DNA of 64,000 nucleotides from Shimia sp. (GTDB taxonomy: Bacteria; Pseudomonadota; Alphaproteobacteria; Rhodobacterales; Rhodobacteraceae). The stretch lies in assembly GCF_022448905.1 (NCBI RefSeq), contig NZ_JAKVCW010000018.1, forward strand, positions 1 through 64,000. Reading direction: 5' to 3'. Positions within the stretch are counted from its first letter, which is position 1; every line of letters starts with the position of its first letter. Positions 26,167 to 34,842 of this stretch are shown piece after piece. The translations under genes were made by a program, and so were the position numbers. The notes beneath the pieces are model-generated. The model was not told the origin of the DNA and searched no databases. It saw only the letters and a list, made by a program, of their open reading frames with translations.

Positions 26167-27846
26167 TTACTCGTCGCCGGTCTTCAGCGCTGCGCCAAGG
26201 ATATCGCCGAGGGACGCACCGGAGTCGGAAGAACCGTACTGCTCCACGGCTTCTTTCTCTTCTGCGATCTCGCGTGCCTTGATCGACAGACCCAGACGAC
26301 GGGTCTTGCTGTCGATGTTGGTGACGCGCACGTCGATCTTGTCGCCGGTGGAGAAACGCTCTGGGCGCTGCTCTGCACGGTCGCGGGACAGGTCGGAGCG
26401 GCGGATGAAGGACTTCATGCCTTCGTATTCCACTTCGATGCCACCGTCTTCGATCGCGGTCACTTCTACGGTCACGATGGAGCCGCGCTTCACGCCGCCC
26501 ACTGCGTCCGCGAACTTGTCGCCGCCGAGTGCTTTGATGGACAGGGAGATACGCTCTTTTTCAACGTCCACTTCGGAGACAACGGCCGAAACCATGTCGC
26601 CTTTGCGGTAGTTCTGGATCGCATCTTCGCCACGCTCGTCCCAGGACAGGTCGGAGAGGTGAACCATGCCGTCGATCTCGCCTGGCAGGCCGATGAACAG
26701 ACCGAATTCGGTGATGTTCTTGACTTCGCCTTCGACCTCGGTGCCCTCTGGGTGCGTTTCCGCGAAAACTTCCCATGGGTTGCGCATGGTCTGCTTAAGA
26801 CCAAGGGAAACACGACGCTTGGAGCCGTCGATTTCCAGCACCATGACGTCCACTTCCTGAGAGGTGGAAACGATCTTGCCTGGGTGTACGTTTTTCTTGG
26901 TCCAGGACATCTCGGAGACGTGAACCAAACCTTCAACACCTGGCTCCAACTCAACAAAGGCACCGTAATCGGTGATGTTGGTCACGCGGCCTTTGTGTAC
27001 GGAGGACAGTGGGTACTTCGCAGCAACCAGATCCCATGGATCTTCCTGCAGCTGCTTCATACCCAGGCTGATGCGGTGGGTTTCTTTGTTGATCTTGATC
27101 ACCTGAACCTTAACGGTCTCACCGATGGTCAGGATCTCAGATGGGTGGTTCACACGGCGCCATGCCATGTCGGTGACGTGCAGCAGGCCGTCAACACCGC
27201 CGAGGTCAACAAACGCACCGTATTCGGTGATGTTCTTGACCACACCGTCGACTGCCTGACCTTCGGACAGGTTGCCGATGACTTCTGCGCGCTGCTCGGC
27301 GCGGGACTCTTCGAGGATCGCACGACGGGAGACAACGATGTTGCCACGACGACGGTCCATCTTCAGAATCTGGAACGGCTGCTTCAGACCCATCAGTGGG
27401 CCTGCGTCACGCACTGGGCGTACGTCAACCTGGGAACCTGGCAGGAAGGCCACGGCGCCGCCGAGATCAACGGTGAAGCCACCTTTAACGCGGCCGAAGA
27501 TCGCGCCTTCAACGCGCGCATCGTCTGCGTATGCTTTTTCGAGGCGATCCCACGCTTCTTCGCGGCGCGCCATCTCACGGGAGATAACAGCTTCGCCACG
27601 GGCGTTTTCAGCCGCGCGCAGGTAGACTTCCACTTCGTCGCCAACGGCGATTTCAGGAGCTTCACCTGGGTTTGCGAATTCTTTGAGCTCAACGCGGCCT
27701 TCCATTTTGTAGCCTACGTCGATGATGGCTTGGCCTGCTTCAATAGCGATGACTTTGCCTTTGACAACCGAACCCTCGTTCGGTGTGTCCATTTCGAAGC
27801 TTTCATTAAGGAGGGCTTCGAATTCCTCCATGGTTGCGTTAGCCAT
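26167..27846 (-). CDS. rpsA: 30S ribosomal protein S1
   Basis: S1 helps recruit mRNA to the small subunit. The 559-residue protein carries six S1 OB-fold repeats, seen in recurrent phrases such as GAFVDLGGVDGLLHVTDMAW and GAFVELEPGVEGLVHVSEMSW. AAAGGA precedes the ATG. Arg is often CGT, as expected for high expression. cmk normally lies directly upstream; here about 3 kb with four other genes intervenes. ihfB does not follow. Confidence 0.97.
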   Translation of the reverse strand: MANATMEEFEALLNESFEMDTPNEGSVVKGKVIAIEAGQAIIDVGYKMEGRVELKEFANPGEAPEIAVGDEVEVYLRAAENARGEAVISREMARREEAWDRLEKAYADDARVEGAIFGRVKGGFTVDLGGAVAFLPGSQVDVRPVRDAGPLMGLKQPFQILKMDRRRGNIVVSRRAILEESRAEQRAEVIGNLSEGQAVDGVVKNITEYGAFVDLGGVDGLLHVTDMAWRRVNHPSEILTIGETVKVQVIKINKETHRISLGMKQLQEDPWDLVAAKYPLSSVHKGRVTNITDYGAFVELEPGVEGLVHVSEMSWTKKNVHPGKIVSTSQEVDVMVLEIDGSKRRVSLGLKQTMRNPWEVFAETHPEGTEVEGEVKNITEFGLFIGLPGEIDGMVHLSDLSWDERGEDAIQNYRKGDMVSAVVSEVDVEKERISLSIKALGGDKFADAVGGVKRGSIVTVEVTAIEDGGIEVEYEGMKSFIRRSDLSRDRAEQRPERFSTGDKIDVRVTNIDSKTRRLGLSIKAREIAEEKEAVEQYGSSDSGASLGDILGAALKTGDE

Positions 27847-27969
27847 GCGGCGTCATTTCCTTTATCAAACGTTTTTTCTGGCCGTGCGGTTGTCTCCGCC
27901 GGTCTTGGTTAGCGCCTGCCATTCTGGCAGATCGATTTGGTCTTTGACGCGCCAAACAACTGGAAAAAC

Positions 27970-28005
27970 ACACAAAAAACAAAGAGGGCCGGCGATTCCG
28001 ACCCT
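27970..28005 (-). terminator. Terminator upstream of rpsA, after DUF6525-like gene
   Basis: On the minus strand AGGGTCGG and CCGGCCCT pair around AATCG with one mismatch, followed by CTTTGTTTTTTG. It lies 60 nt after the stop of the small gene at 28068-28355. Confidence 0.6.
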
Positions 28006-28067
28006 GCTCGTCCCGTTGTTTTATGGCATTTGCGCCTTATAGACAGGGGCGATATAGCCCTAAACCC

Positions 28068-28355
28068 CTAGTTCGGCAAGCCGATTCCCTGCAACAAACC
28101 ATCCCGGCGCAACGTCGCTGCCTCAACTGCATCCAACCGCTCAAGTGCTGCCTTGGGATCCTTCGCCCCCCCTGCCTTACGCCATATCCCGCGCGCGGAG
28201 GCCGGGCTCCAAGGCAAGGCAGCCGTATGCAGCCACTGGCGCAACTCAGGCGGCAATGCATCATAAGCCTGCATGACATTGCCTTGCCTGCGTCGCCCTC
28301 GCAGATTGGTTTTGATATTCCGTCCCATGGGTACGTTCATATCCGACAGATTCAT
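28068..28355 (-). CDS. Small basic protein, DUF6525-like
   Basis: This encodes up to 95 residues. The core GRNIKTNLRGRRRQGNVMQAYDALPPELRQWLHTAA matches my memory of the DUF6525 family of short Rhodobacteraceae proteins with unknown function. It is basic with several Arg, so nucleic-acid contact is possible but unproven. Start choice is unsure: the ATGs at 28355, 28340 and 28328 all lack a strong Shine-Dalgarno site. A 22-bp palindrome abuts the first ATG. Confidence 0.6.
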   Translation of the reverse strand: MNLSDMNVPMGRNIKTNLRGRRRQGNVMQAYDALPPELRQWLHTAALPWSPASARGIWRKAGGAKDPKAALERLDAVEAATLRRDGLLQGIGLPN

Positions 28356-28356
28356 T

Positions 28357-28378
28357 TAGTTATGTTATTACATAACTA
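28357..28378. promoter_or_regulatory. 22-bp operator-like palindrome
   Basis: TAGTTATGT (28357-28365) and ACATAACTA (28370-28378) are perfect 9-bp arms with a TATT spacer, immediately before the start of the DUF6525-like gene. The site is AT-rich in a GC-rich genome and is well placed to block transcription or translation of that gene. Confidence 0.55.
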
Positions 28379-28407
28379 TCACAGCGGATTTCAACCCCAA
28401 CGAAGAC

Positions 28408-28436
28408 ACAAAAGGCGCCCCATTCCAGAGCGCCTT
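28408..28436 (-). terminator. Terminator of nitroreductase gene
   Basis: AAGGCGC (28412-28418) and GCGCCTT (28430-28436) pair; on the minus strand TTTTG follows. It lies 27 nt after the nitroreductase stop. Confidence 0.65.
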
Positions 28437-28462
28437 CCAATACTGATCTCGTCCAGAGGTCC

Positions 28463-29098
28463 TTAGCTGATCTCTTTCACCAGAGTCTCACGCGACTTGC
28501 GCACCTTCGCCATGGGCAGCAACCAGTCCGCGCTTTCCTGACGATAGCCCAGCGGCAACAAGGTCACGGATTTCAGCCCCAACTCTTTCAGCCCCATGAT
28601 CTCATCCACGGCGTCTGGATCAAACCCTTCCATCGGGCAGGTGTCCACGCCCAGTTCCGCCGCTGCCAGCATAGCAAAGCCCAGCGCGATATAGGCCTGA
28701 CGCGCCGCGTGGTCGTGGTTCACGGTCTCATCGCGCGGCAGGTACACGTTTTTGAGGTTCTCGAAATACTGCGTCAGCATCTCGTTTGCGCCGCGCAGCT
28801 CTTCCATATGCGCGCGCACTGCATCAATGCGCTCCGCCGAGTAGTTGTCCCAAGCCGCAAACACCAGCAGGTGGCTGCCTTCGGTGATCTGGCTCTGATC
28901 CCAACCCACCTTGCGGATTTTTTCACGCATCTCGTCGTTGGTGATGACAAACACCTCAAACGGCTGCGTGCCGCTAGATGTCGGCGCCATACGGATCGCT
29001 TCCAGGATCGCCTCCACCTTCTCTTCCGGAACCACTTTCGCAGGGTCCATCTTCTTGGTGGCATAGCGCCAGGTCATCAGGTCTTTCAGACTTGTCAT
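28463..29098 (-). CDS. Nitroreductase-family NAD(P)H-dependent oxidoreductase
   Basis: This FMN oxidoreductase has about 211 residues. The N-terminal WRYATKKMDP and APTSSGTQPFEVFVI match the FMN phosphate-binding parts of NfsB-type nitroreductases, and TLLPLGYRQE is the conserved C-terminal strand. Such enzymes reduce nitroaromatics, quinones or other electrophiles. The ATG at 29098 is preceded by AAGGAT; a GTG two codons earlier is possible. It is divergent from an HxlR-type regulator, a layout known for electrophile- and disulfide-stress pairs. Confidence 0.85.
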   Translation of the reverse strand: MTSLKDLMTWRYATKKMDPAKVVPEEKVEAILEAIRMAPTSSGTQPFEVFVITNDEMREKIRKVGWDQSQITEGSHLLVFAAWDNYSAERIDAVRAHMEELRGANEMLTQYFENLKNVYLPRDETVNHDHAARQAYIALGFAMLAAAELGVDTCPMEGFDPDAVDEIMGLKELGLKSVTLLPLGYRQESADWLLPMAKVRKSRETLVKEIS

Positions 29099-29148
29099 TC
29101 TCACATGATCCTTCTTGCGGGCCGATGAACATCACCGGAACCGAGGGT

Positions 29149-29195
29149 GGTATACTTTCGATACCCGCGATATAAGTGGCACTGGAAATCGCCAC
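29149..29195. promoter_or_regulatory. Divergent promoter region with two short dyads
   Basis: GGTAT-N7-ATACC (29149-29165) and GTGGC-N10-GCCAC (29176-29195) lie between the nitroreductase and HxlR genes. They are possible HxlR operators. The arms are only 5 bp, so confidence is limited. Confidence 0.35.
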
Positions 29196-29239
29196 AAGAA
29201 GGCACATTTCTGAGACCCGGTTACACGAAAGGAACCGCC

Positions 29240-29626
29240 ATGTGCTTTGTTGAAAAGGATGGTCAATGCCCCGAATGCTCCCGCATCAATGAGGTCTTAG
29301 GACGCGTCGGTGATCGCTGGTCGGTGCTGATCGTTATTTCTCTGGCACAATACAAAGTGCTGCGCTTCAACGAGTTGAAGCGCCATCTGGGCATCTCCCA
29401 GCGCATGTTGTCCTTGAAACTGCGCGAACTGGAACGAGACGGGCTGGTCAACCGCACCTACCACCCGACGATCCCGCCAAAGGTAGAATACGCCCTTACA
29501 GACTTGGGGTATTCCTTTTACGAACCCGTGAAAGCGCTCGGAACTTGGGCACTGGACAACCTGCCCAACATCGACGAAGCCCGCGCAGAGTTTGACCTGC
29601 AGGCGGACGAAAAGAAGTCCGCCTGA
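29240..29626 (+). CDS. HxlR-family transcriptional regulator
   Basis: This is a 128-residue winged-helix regulator. The HxlR core is seen in EVLGRVGDRWSVLIVISLAQYKVLRFNELKRHLGISQRMLS. Cysteines 2, 10 and 13 sit in the N-terminal arm, where thiol-sensing HxlR proteins (YodB, HypR) carry their redox cysteine. AAAGGA lies 6 nt before the ATG at 29240. It probably controls the divergent nitroreductase gene and itself; sensing of quinones or oxidants is an inference. Confidence 0.87.
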   Translation: MCFVEKDGQCPECSRINEVLGRVGDRWSVLIVISLAQYKVLRFNELKRHLGISQRMLSLKLRELERDGLVNRTYHPTIPPKVEYALTDLGYSFYEPVKALGTWALDNLPNIDEARAEFDLQADEKKSA

Positions 29627-29636
29627 GGCATCAACG

Positions 29637-30821
29637 TCACGCGAGGAAGAACAGCGCCAGAAAAAGCCCGGCAATCCCAAGTCCTTCGACCCACCCAAAA
29701 CTGTCGTCATCACCTTCTGGCTCTTCGGGATCCTCAGAGCTGTCCTCAGATGCTTCCTCCGGCGTCTGGTCCACCATCGGCAAGTCGAGCGGCAACAGCA
29801 CCTCATCAATCACATGAGCCACGCCGTTACTTGCGGCAATATCCGTGCCGATGATCTCGGCATTCTCCGCATCCGGATCGGCATCCACCAACATGGTCCC
29901 ATCCACTCCAAGCCCTTCGCCAAGCAGTGTGTCGATGCTCTCAGAGCCCAGAACAGCGCCGCTGTCCTGTTCCCCCGGACTGATGTGATAGGTTAGGACA
30001 TCACTGACAAACGACAGCGGGTCTTCTGGGCGCAACACACCTGCCGCATCAACAATTGCCTGAAACGCGCCCTCCTCATCATCACCCTCATAGCCAAGGC
30101 TCTGCGCGAGCGAGATAAAGGCCGCATCATTGGGCGCAAACACCGTCAGCTCAGCCTCAGGATCATCCGCCGCGTCGTCTAGCCCCGTCGCCTGTAGCGC
30201 CGCCAGAAGCATGTCAAAATCAGTATTGTCATCATCGAAACTGCCTCCGCTTTCTTTGAGTACGTCCAATAGGGTGCCCGGATCACTCTCCGCCGGTGTG
30301 TCCAGCGGCAGCAGCACCTGGTCGATCACCTGAATGGTTCCCGTGCCCGCATCCACATCGGGGCTGACAATGTCTGCGTTCTGAAAATTCGGATCGCCAT
30401 CAACCACGGTATTGCCCGTCACCTCAACCGAGGCGTCTGTTAGCAACGTATCCACCGGCCCGTCTGCGTTTAGGCCCGCCGCGTCACTTTCGGCGCCACT
30501 GACATGATAGAGCAGAATGTCGGTCAACAGCGGGATCGGATCACCATCCGGCGCCAACCCCGACAGGGCCCCAGCAATCGCGCCAAACACTGCGTCGGGA
30601 TCATCTGTGTCGCCGGTGAACCCCAAAGTGACCGCCAGATCGGCAAAAGCTGCGTCTGTTGGGGCAAACAAGGTGAAGTCACTGAGCCCACCCACGGTGG
30701 CCGAGAGGCCCGCCGCATCCAAAGCCCGAGCCAAAATCTCAAAATCCGCCACAGCGGACAGGGTACCACCGGCAATTGGCAGACTGCTGTCCACCGCCGG
30801 AAACAACGCTTGTAAAGACAT
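29637..30821 (-). CDS. Two-domain fasciclin (FAS1) protein with C-terminal hydrophobic tail
   Basis: This 394-residue acidic protein has two FAS1 adhesion domains, about residues 25-165 (marked by TLFAPTDAAFADL and LLYHVSG) and 190-330 (TVFAPNDAAFISL and VLTYHIS). A linker rich in Glu, Asp and Ser then leads to a final hydrophobic run, LGIAGLFLALFFLA. GGGAGG 8 nt before the ATG fixes the start, and there is no N-terminal signal peptide. Export by another route, or tail anchoring by the last segment, must be assumed if it acts outside the cell. Confidence 0.85.
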   Translation of the reverse strand: MSLQALFPAVDSSLPIAGGTLSAVADFEILARALDAAGLSATVGGLSDFTLFAPTDAAFADLAVTLGFTGDTDDPDAVFGAIAGALSGLAPDGDPIPLLTDILLYHVSGAESDAAGLNADGPVDTLLTDASVEVTGNTVVDGDPNFQNADIVSPDVDAGTGTIQVIDQVLLPLDTPAESDPGTLLDVLKESGGSFDDDNTDFDMLLAALQATGLDDAADDPEAELTVFAPNDAAFISLAQSLGYEGDDEEGAFQAIVDAAGVLRPEDPLSFVSDVLTYHISPGEQDSGAVLGSESIDTLLGEGLGVDGTMLVDADPDAENAEIIGTDIAASNGVAHVIDEVLLPLDLPMVDQTPEEASEDSSEDPEEPEGDDDSFGWVEGLGIAGLFLALFFLA

Positions 30822-30910
30822 GAACTATCCTCCCAGTATTTCAGCCGCTTACGCAGGCTTGGGAGAATTTGGTTCAAATTGTCGGGATCACCTCACAGAA
30901 AGGTGATGAC

Positions 30911-31525
30911 TCACTCCGCCGGACGCAGCTTGTCAATCGCCGCCACGGCCGCCGCGATGGCTTCCTCAATCGCCAGATCGGAGGTGTCGATCAACACCGC
31001 GTCCTCTGCCGGCTTCAATGGCGCCTCCGCCCGTTCCATATCCCGCGCATCGCGCTCTTTTACATCCGCCAGCACGGTTTCACGATCTATCTCGGTGCCT
31101 TTGCCAACAAGCTCCAGATACCGACGCTCGGCCCGCACCTCGGCACTGGCGGTGACAAACAGCTTGGCTTCAGCATTGGGACAAATCACGGTGCCAATGT
31201 CACGTCCGTCCAGCACAGCCCCACCGGCGCGCCGCGCAAAAGCGCGTTGGAAATCCACCAGCGCAGCCCGTACTTCGCCAATCACGGCCACTTTGCTGGC
31301 CGCCTGCGCAACCTCTGGCGTACGCAGGTTGTCCGCGTTCAGATCTTCGGCGGTCAGGGCCTTGGCTGCCTCAATAGGGTCCGTCCCATCCAGCGTCCGT
31401 GCGCCAACCGCGCGATACAGCAACCCCGTGTCCAGATGGGCAAAGCCGTAATGCGCTGCCACAGCTTTAGAAATTGTGCCCTTGCCGGCCGCCGCTGGTC
31501 CGTCAATCGCTATGGTAAACCGCAT
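30911..31525 (-). CDS. cmk: Cytidylate kinase
   Basis: Cmk phosphorylates CMP and dCMP. The 204-residue protein starts [17 protein letters not shown] with the P-loop and contains the CMP-binding [11 protein letters not shown] and [11 protein letters not shown]. The aroA-cmk-rpsA order of many proteobacteria is kept, but with inserted genes on both sides. It is followed by the fasciclin gene on the same strand. Confidence 0.95.
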   Translation of the reverse strand: MRFTIAIDGPAAAGKGTISKAVAAHYGFAHLDTGLLYRAVGARTLDGTDPIEAAKALTAEDLNADNLRTPEVAQAASKVAVIGEVRAALVDFQRAFARRAGGAVLDGRDIGTVICPNAEAKLFVTASAEVRAERRYLELVGKGTEIDRETVLADVKERDARDMERAEAPLKPAEDAVLIDTSDLAIEEAIAAAVAAIDKLRPAE

Positions 31526-31610
31526 GTCTTGCCCTGCCTTTTCTCAAATCCCAGCCGCTCTACCGAGCCAAGCATGGCAACGCAAGGCACAGCCACATTC
31601 CTTGGCCGGT

Positions 31611-32123
31611 TTACGCCCAACGGCGGCGCATCTGCATCACCGCGCCTGCCATGAGCCCGACAAAGGCCACTGTGGCCGCGGCCGACTTGCAGCGCGTCCA
31701 AAAGCTGGCAAAGGCCACAAGGTTGTCTTCCACCGCATCCGGACCAATGTGCAGCATGGTGGCCACCATGTAGTTTTCCAGATAATCCGCTGACACCATA
31801 ATCAGCGCCACAAAGGAAAACACCATACTCCAGGGCCGCTGGAACAGGCTCTGAAACCCAACAATCAACATAATCCCCAGCAGCGCCGGATACACCAGAT
31901 CAAGCCGTTGCTGCACGGTGATGTAAAAGTCCCGCCCTTCCGCTGTCAGCGCCGATAAGAACCCGCGCGCCTCCTGCGGCGTGTAGCCAAAGGGCCGCAT
32001 GTCAAAGGGCGCCAAGCCTCCGGCGGCAGCACTGATCGTCGGCATGGTCCAGAACACCATCACCAGATAAATGGCGGTGGCGGCGGTAAAACTGATCCAG
32101 AAAACCCGTTGAATATAGCTCAT
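31611..32123 (-). CDS. Membrane protein of unknown function between aroA and cmk
   Basis: This encodes about 170 residues with probable transmembrane helices near 8-27, 76-95, 98-117 and 140-160. No family was recognised. I chose the ATG at 32123; the alternative TTG at 32138 has no better ribosome-binding site. It lies between aroA and cmk on the same strand and is probably co-transcribed with them. Confidence 0.65.
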   Translation of the reverse strand: MSYIQRVFWISFTAATAIYLVMVFWTMPTISAAAGGLAPFDMRPFGYTPQEARGFLSALTAEGRDFYITVQQRLDLVYPALLGIMLIVGFQSLFQRPWSMVFSFVALIMVSADYLENYMVATMLHIGPDAVEDNLVAFASFWTRCKSAAATVAFVGLMAGAVMQMRRRWA

Positions 32124-32214
32124 GCAAAAGGCCCACAAATGACGTAAGCCCCGATCATGACCGAGGCTTCGCCAAAATCAACAAAAACGTGCGCCAAAGG
32201 CCGCGACTGGCCGC

Positions 32215-33561
32215 TTAAGTCCGGGTGATCTTCGCGCCCAAGCCGTGCATCAGTGGCTCAAAAATCGGGAACGACGTGGCAATTGGGCCGCCATCGTCCA
32301 CGCTCACAGGCTGCTGCGTGGCCATGCCCATCACCATAAAACTCATGGCTATGCGGTGATCCAGGAAGCTCTCGCAGATCGCACCACCAGGCACATTGCC
32401 ATGGCCGAGACCTTTTACGATCCACCAATCGTCACCCTCATCAACCTCAACCCCATTGGCGCGCAGACCTTTGGCCATGGCGTCGATCCGGTCGCTTTCT
32501 TTCACCCGCAGTTCTTTTACGCCGCGCATCACGGTGTCACCTTCTGCAAAGGCCGCCACAACCGACAGCACAGGGTATTCATCAATCATGCTGGCTGCAC
32601 CCGCCGGATCGATCTCTGCGCCCTTGAGGTTGGGCGAGAACCGTGCCCGCAGATCCGCCACGGGCTCCCCGCCCTCTTCACGTTCATTCTCAAACGTCAG
32701 GTCTGCGTTCATTGCCTGAAGCGCATAAAACAGACCTGCGCGGGTTGGGTTCAGCCCGATATTTGGCACCAACACGTCAGAACCCGGCGTGATGATCGCC
32801 GCACATACCGGGAAAGCTGCCGAGCTTGGATCGCGCGGCACCACAATCGTCTGCGGCTTCAGCTCCGGCTGACCCGTCAGGGTGATCACACGGCCTTCAT
32901 CGGTCTCTGCCACCGAAATCTCTGCACCAAAGCCCGCCAGCATACGCTCGGTGTGATCCCGCGTGGCTTCTTTCTCGATCACCACGGTCTGCCCCGGCGC
33001 GTTCAAACCCGCCAACAGCACGGCAGATTTCACCTGCGCCGATGGCATCGGCACTTCGTAGCGCACCGGCACCGGGTCTTTTGCGCCGACAATGGTCATC
33101 GGCAACCGCCCACCGGACCGCCCCACAGAGGTCGCGCCAAACAGTGCAATCGGATCGGTGACTCGTGCCATCGGACGGCCATTCAGGCTGGCGTCACCGG
33201 TGAAGGTCACGGTGATGTCACTGGTCGCCATCGCGCCCATGATCAGCCGCACACCGGTGCCAGAGTTGCCGCAGTCAATCACTGTGTCCGGCTCCGCAAA
33301 GCCACCGACGCCAACACCATGCACCGACCAATTGCCTTCGCCGTGGTTGATCACCTCTGCGCCAAAGGCTGCCATCGCCTTGCCGGTGTCCAGCACATCT
33401 TCACCTTCAAGCAAACCGGAGATTTTGGTCTCCCCCACGGCCATCGCGCCAAAGATCAGGCTGCGGTGGCTGATAGATTTGTCACCAGGCACATGCGCCT
33501 CGCCCTTCAGCGGGCCGCAGGGGGAAGAGGTCATCGGGATCGGGGTGCCGTGGCCGAACAT
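32215..33561 (-). CDS. aroA: 3-phosphoshikimate 1-carboxyvinyltransferase (EPSP synthase)
   Basis: AroA joins phosphoenolpyruvate to shikimate 3-phosphate in aromatic amino-acid synthesis. The 448-residue protein has [16 protein letters not shown] at the N-terminus (Lys and Ser/Arg for S3P), [12 protein letters not shown] for PEP, and LRVKESDRI near the C-terminus. AAGGAT lies 8 nt before the ATG. In GNSGTG the position that is Ala in the glyphosate-tolerant CP4 enzyme appears to be Gly, so no natural tolerance is indicated. Confidence 0.96.
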   Translation of the reverse strand: MFGHGTPIPMTSSPCGPLKGEAHVPGDKSISHRSLIFGAMAVGETKISGLLEGEDVLDTGKAMAAFGAEVINHGEGNWSVHGVGVGGFAEPDTVIDCGNSGTGVRLIMGAMATSDITVTFTGDASLNGRPMARVTDPIALFGATSVGRSGGRLPMTIVGAKDPVPVRYEVPMPSAQVKSAVLLAGLNAPGQTVVIEKEATRDHTERMLAGFGAEISVAETDEGRVITLTGQPELKPQTIVVPRDPSSAAFPVCAAIITPGSDVLVPNIGLNPTRAGLFYALQAMNADLTFENEREEGGEPVADLRARFSPNLKGAEIDPAGAASMIDEYPVLSVVAAFAEGDTVMRGVKELRVKESDRIDAMAKGLRANGVEVDEGDDWWIVKGLGHGNVPGGAICESFLDHRIAMSFMVMGMATQQPVSVDDGGPIATSFPIFEPLMHGLGAKITRT

Positions 33562-33640
33562 AGAGCAGTATCCTTCTTGCGTTCAGCCCTGCTGTTAGCG
33601 CAACAAATGGCCCGCGTCCATGCCGACCTGCGGCGACAAA

Positions 33641-34729
33641 TTACCCGGTTGCAAAATTTACCCCCGCGTTGCCCGTACCACGCAGCCACACCTCAGGATT
33701 GTCCTGGGCAATTTGCCGAAACACCTCTTCGCCCAGCGCATTGCGCAACCGAAAACACACTGCCTTCTCGCTCAGCTTCTCCTGCCGCGTCATGTAGAAA
33801 TCCGAGCCAAACAGCACCCGGCTGCGCAACCGGTCGCCCGCCTCGGTCTCATCCAGCAAAAACAGCCGCAAAAACGGGATGTAGTCGTCAAAGTGAAACA
33901 GCGTGTAGCTGATGTCGGTCCACAGCTGCGGCCAGTCTCCCGAACCGATCATGTCGCGGATTTGCACCTGCCAGTTCTCATCACCCCGCGGCGCTTCTCC
34001 GTTGGCATAGGCGTGCCAGTCCTTCTGCCCGCCAAAATGCGCCAGACAAATCCGCATGTCGGGAAACGCCCGCATCACCGGCCGGTAGGCCTTTGGTTCC
34101 GTGAACCGATCCGCAGTGTAATCGAACACCTCACGTCCCTGCACACCGCCCCGCGAGCAGTGGGTCATGACCGGCATTTTCCGCGCATTAATCTCTGGAT
34201 ACACCGTCTCCATCAGCACCGGATGGTCTGGCGCAAACCCCATGCGCGGATAGATTTTCAGCCCTTGAAACTGCAACTCCTTGATCGCCCGCAGCCCCTC
34301 TTGCGCACTGCCTTCGCTCAGCGGGTTGACCGTGGCGAACGGTATGACCGAGCCTTTGGGTTCCGCCGCCTGTGCCATCTCATGCAGCTTGTCATGCTGC
34401 GTGCGCAGGTCTTCTTCGACCGGACCGTAGCCAATCCCCGTCATGTCCATCGGCAACACCACATAGCGCGTGTTGCTCGGGTAGTGCTTCTTGACGTTGT
34501 TGAGAACAGTAGCTTGCTCATCGTGCTGGGCCTCCTGTTGAAACCGGTAAAGGCGATCAAGCTTTTCAGCGATGTCCTCTTGCCCCAGCAGCCGCACTAC
34601 CCAAGCAATGCCTTTGATCAGGATCGGCACCCGCTGAAACAGGCGGGTCCATTTGTAGGGAAAGTCGCGGGGCACATGCGCTTGCGTAAACGTGTGCACA
34701 TGACAATTGGTGATTTGGATGGGTTCCAT
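33641..34729 (-). CDS. Amidohydrolase (amidohydrolase_2) family protein
   Basis: This protein of about 362 residues is a metal-dependent TIM-barrel hydrolase or decarboxylase. NCHVHTF near residue 9 supplies the HxH metal ligands, MTHCSRGG a further His, and LFGSDFYM the conserved Asp. The reaction is unknown. The ATG at 34729 is preferred over a TTG at 34756 because the HxH motif then stands at the usual distance from the N-terminus. Confidence 0.8.
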   Translation of the reverse strand: MEPIQITNCHVHTFTQAHVPRDFPYKWTRLFQRVPILIKGIAWVVRLLGQEDIAEKLDRLYRFQQEAQHDEQATVLNNVKKHYPSNTRYVVLPMDMTGIGYGPVEEDLRTQHDKLHEMAQAAEPKGSVIPFATVNPLSEGSAQEGLRAIKELQFQGLKIYPRMGFAPDHPVLMETVYPEINARKMPVMTHCSRGGVQGREVFDYTADRFTEPKAYRPVMRAFPDMRICLAHFGGQKDWHAYANGEAPRGDENWQVQIRDMIGSGDWPQLWTDISYTLFHFDDYIPFLRLFLLDETEAGDRLRSRVLFGSDFYMTRQEKLSEKAVCFRLRNALGEEVFRQIAQDNPEVWLRGTGNAGVNFATG

Positions 34730-34842
34730 GGGAAAATGACCTTGCTTTGAAAACAAGATCAGCCTGCGGCAATCTCCCCATAAAAATCAAGGTCAGCAAA
34801 TGACCCGTTTTGACGCGGGTCATCCCAAAGGCGCTCTACCCG

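Noticed and set aside
30900-31525. Rightward frame antisense to cmk
   Set aside because: It is Ser/Arg-rich shadow of a clear kinase gene.
32245-33912. 555-codon rightward open frame antisense to aroA
   Set aside because: It is a GC-driven shadow of aroA and the gene beyond it, rich in His, Arg and Gln, with no domain and no ribosome-binding site.
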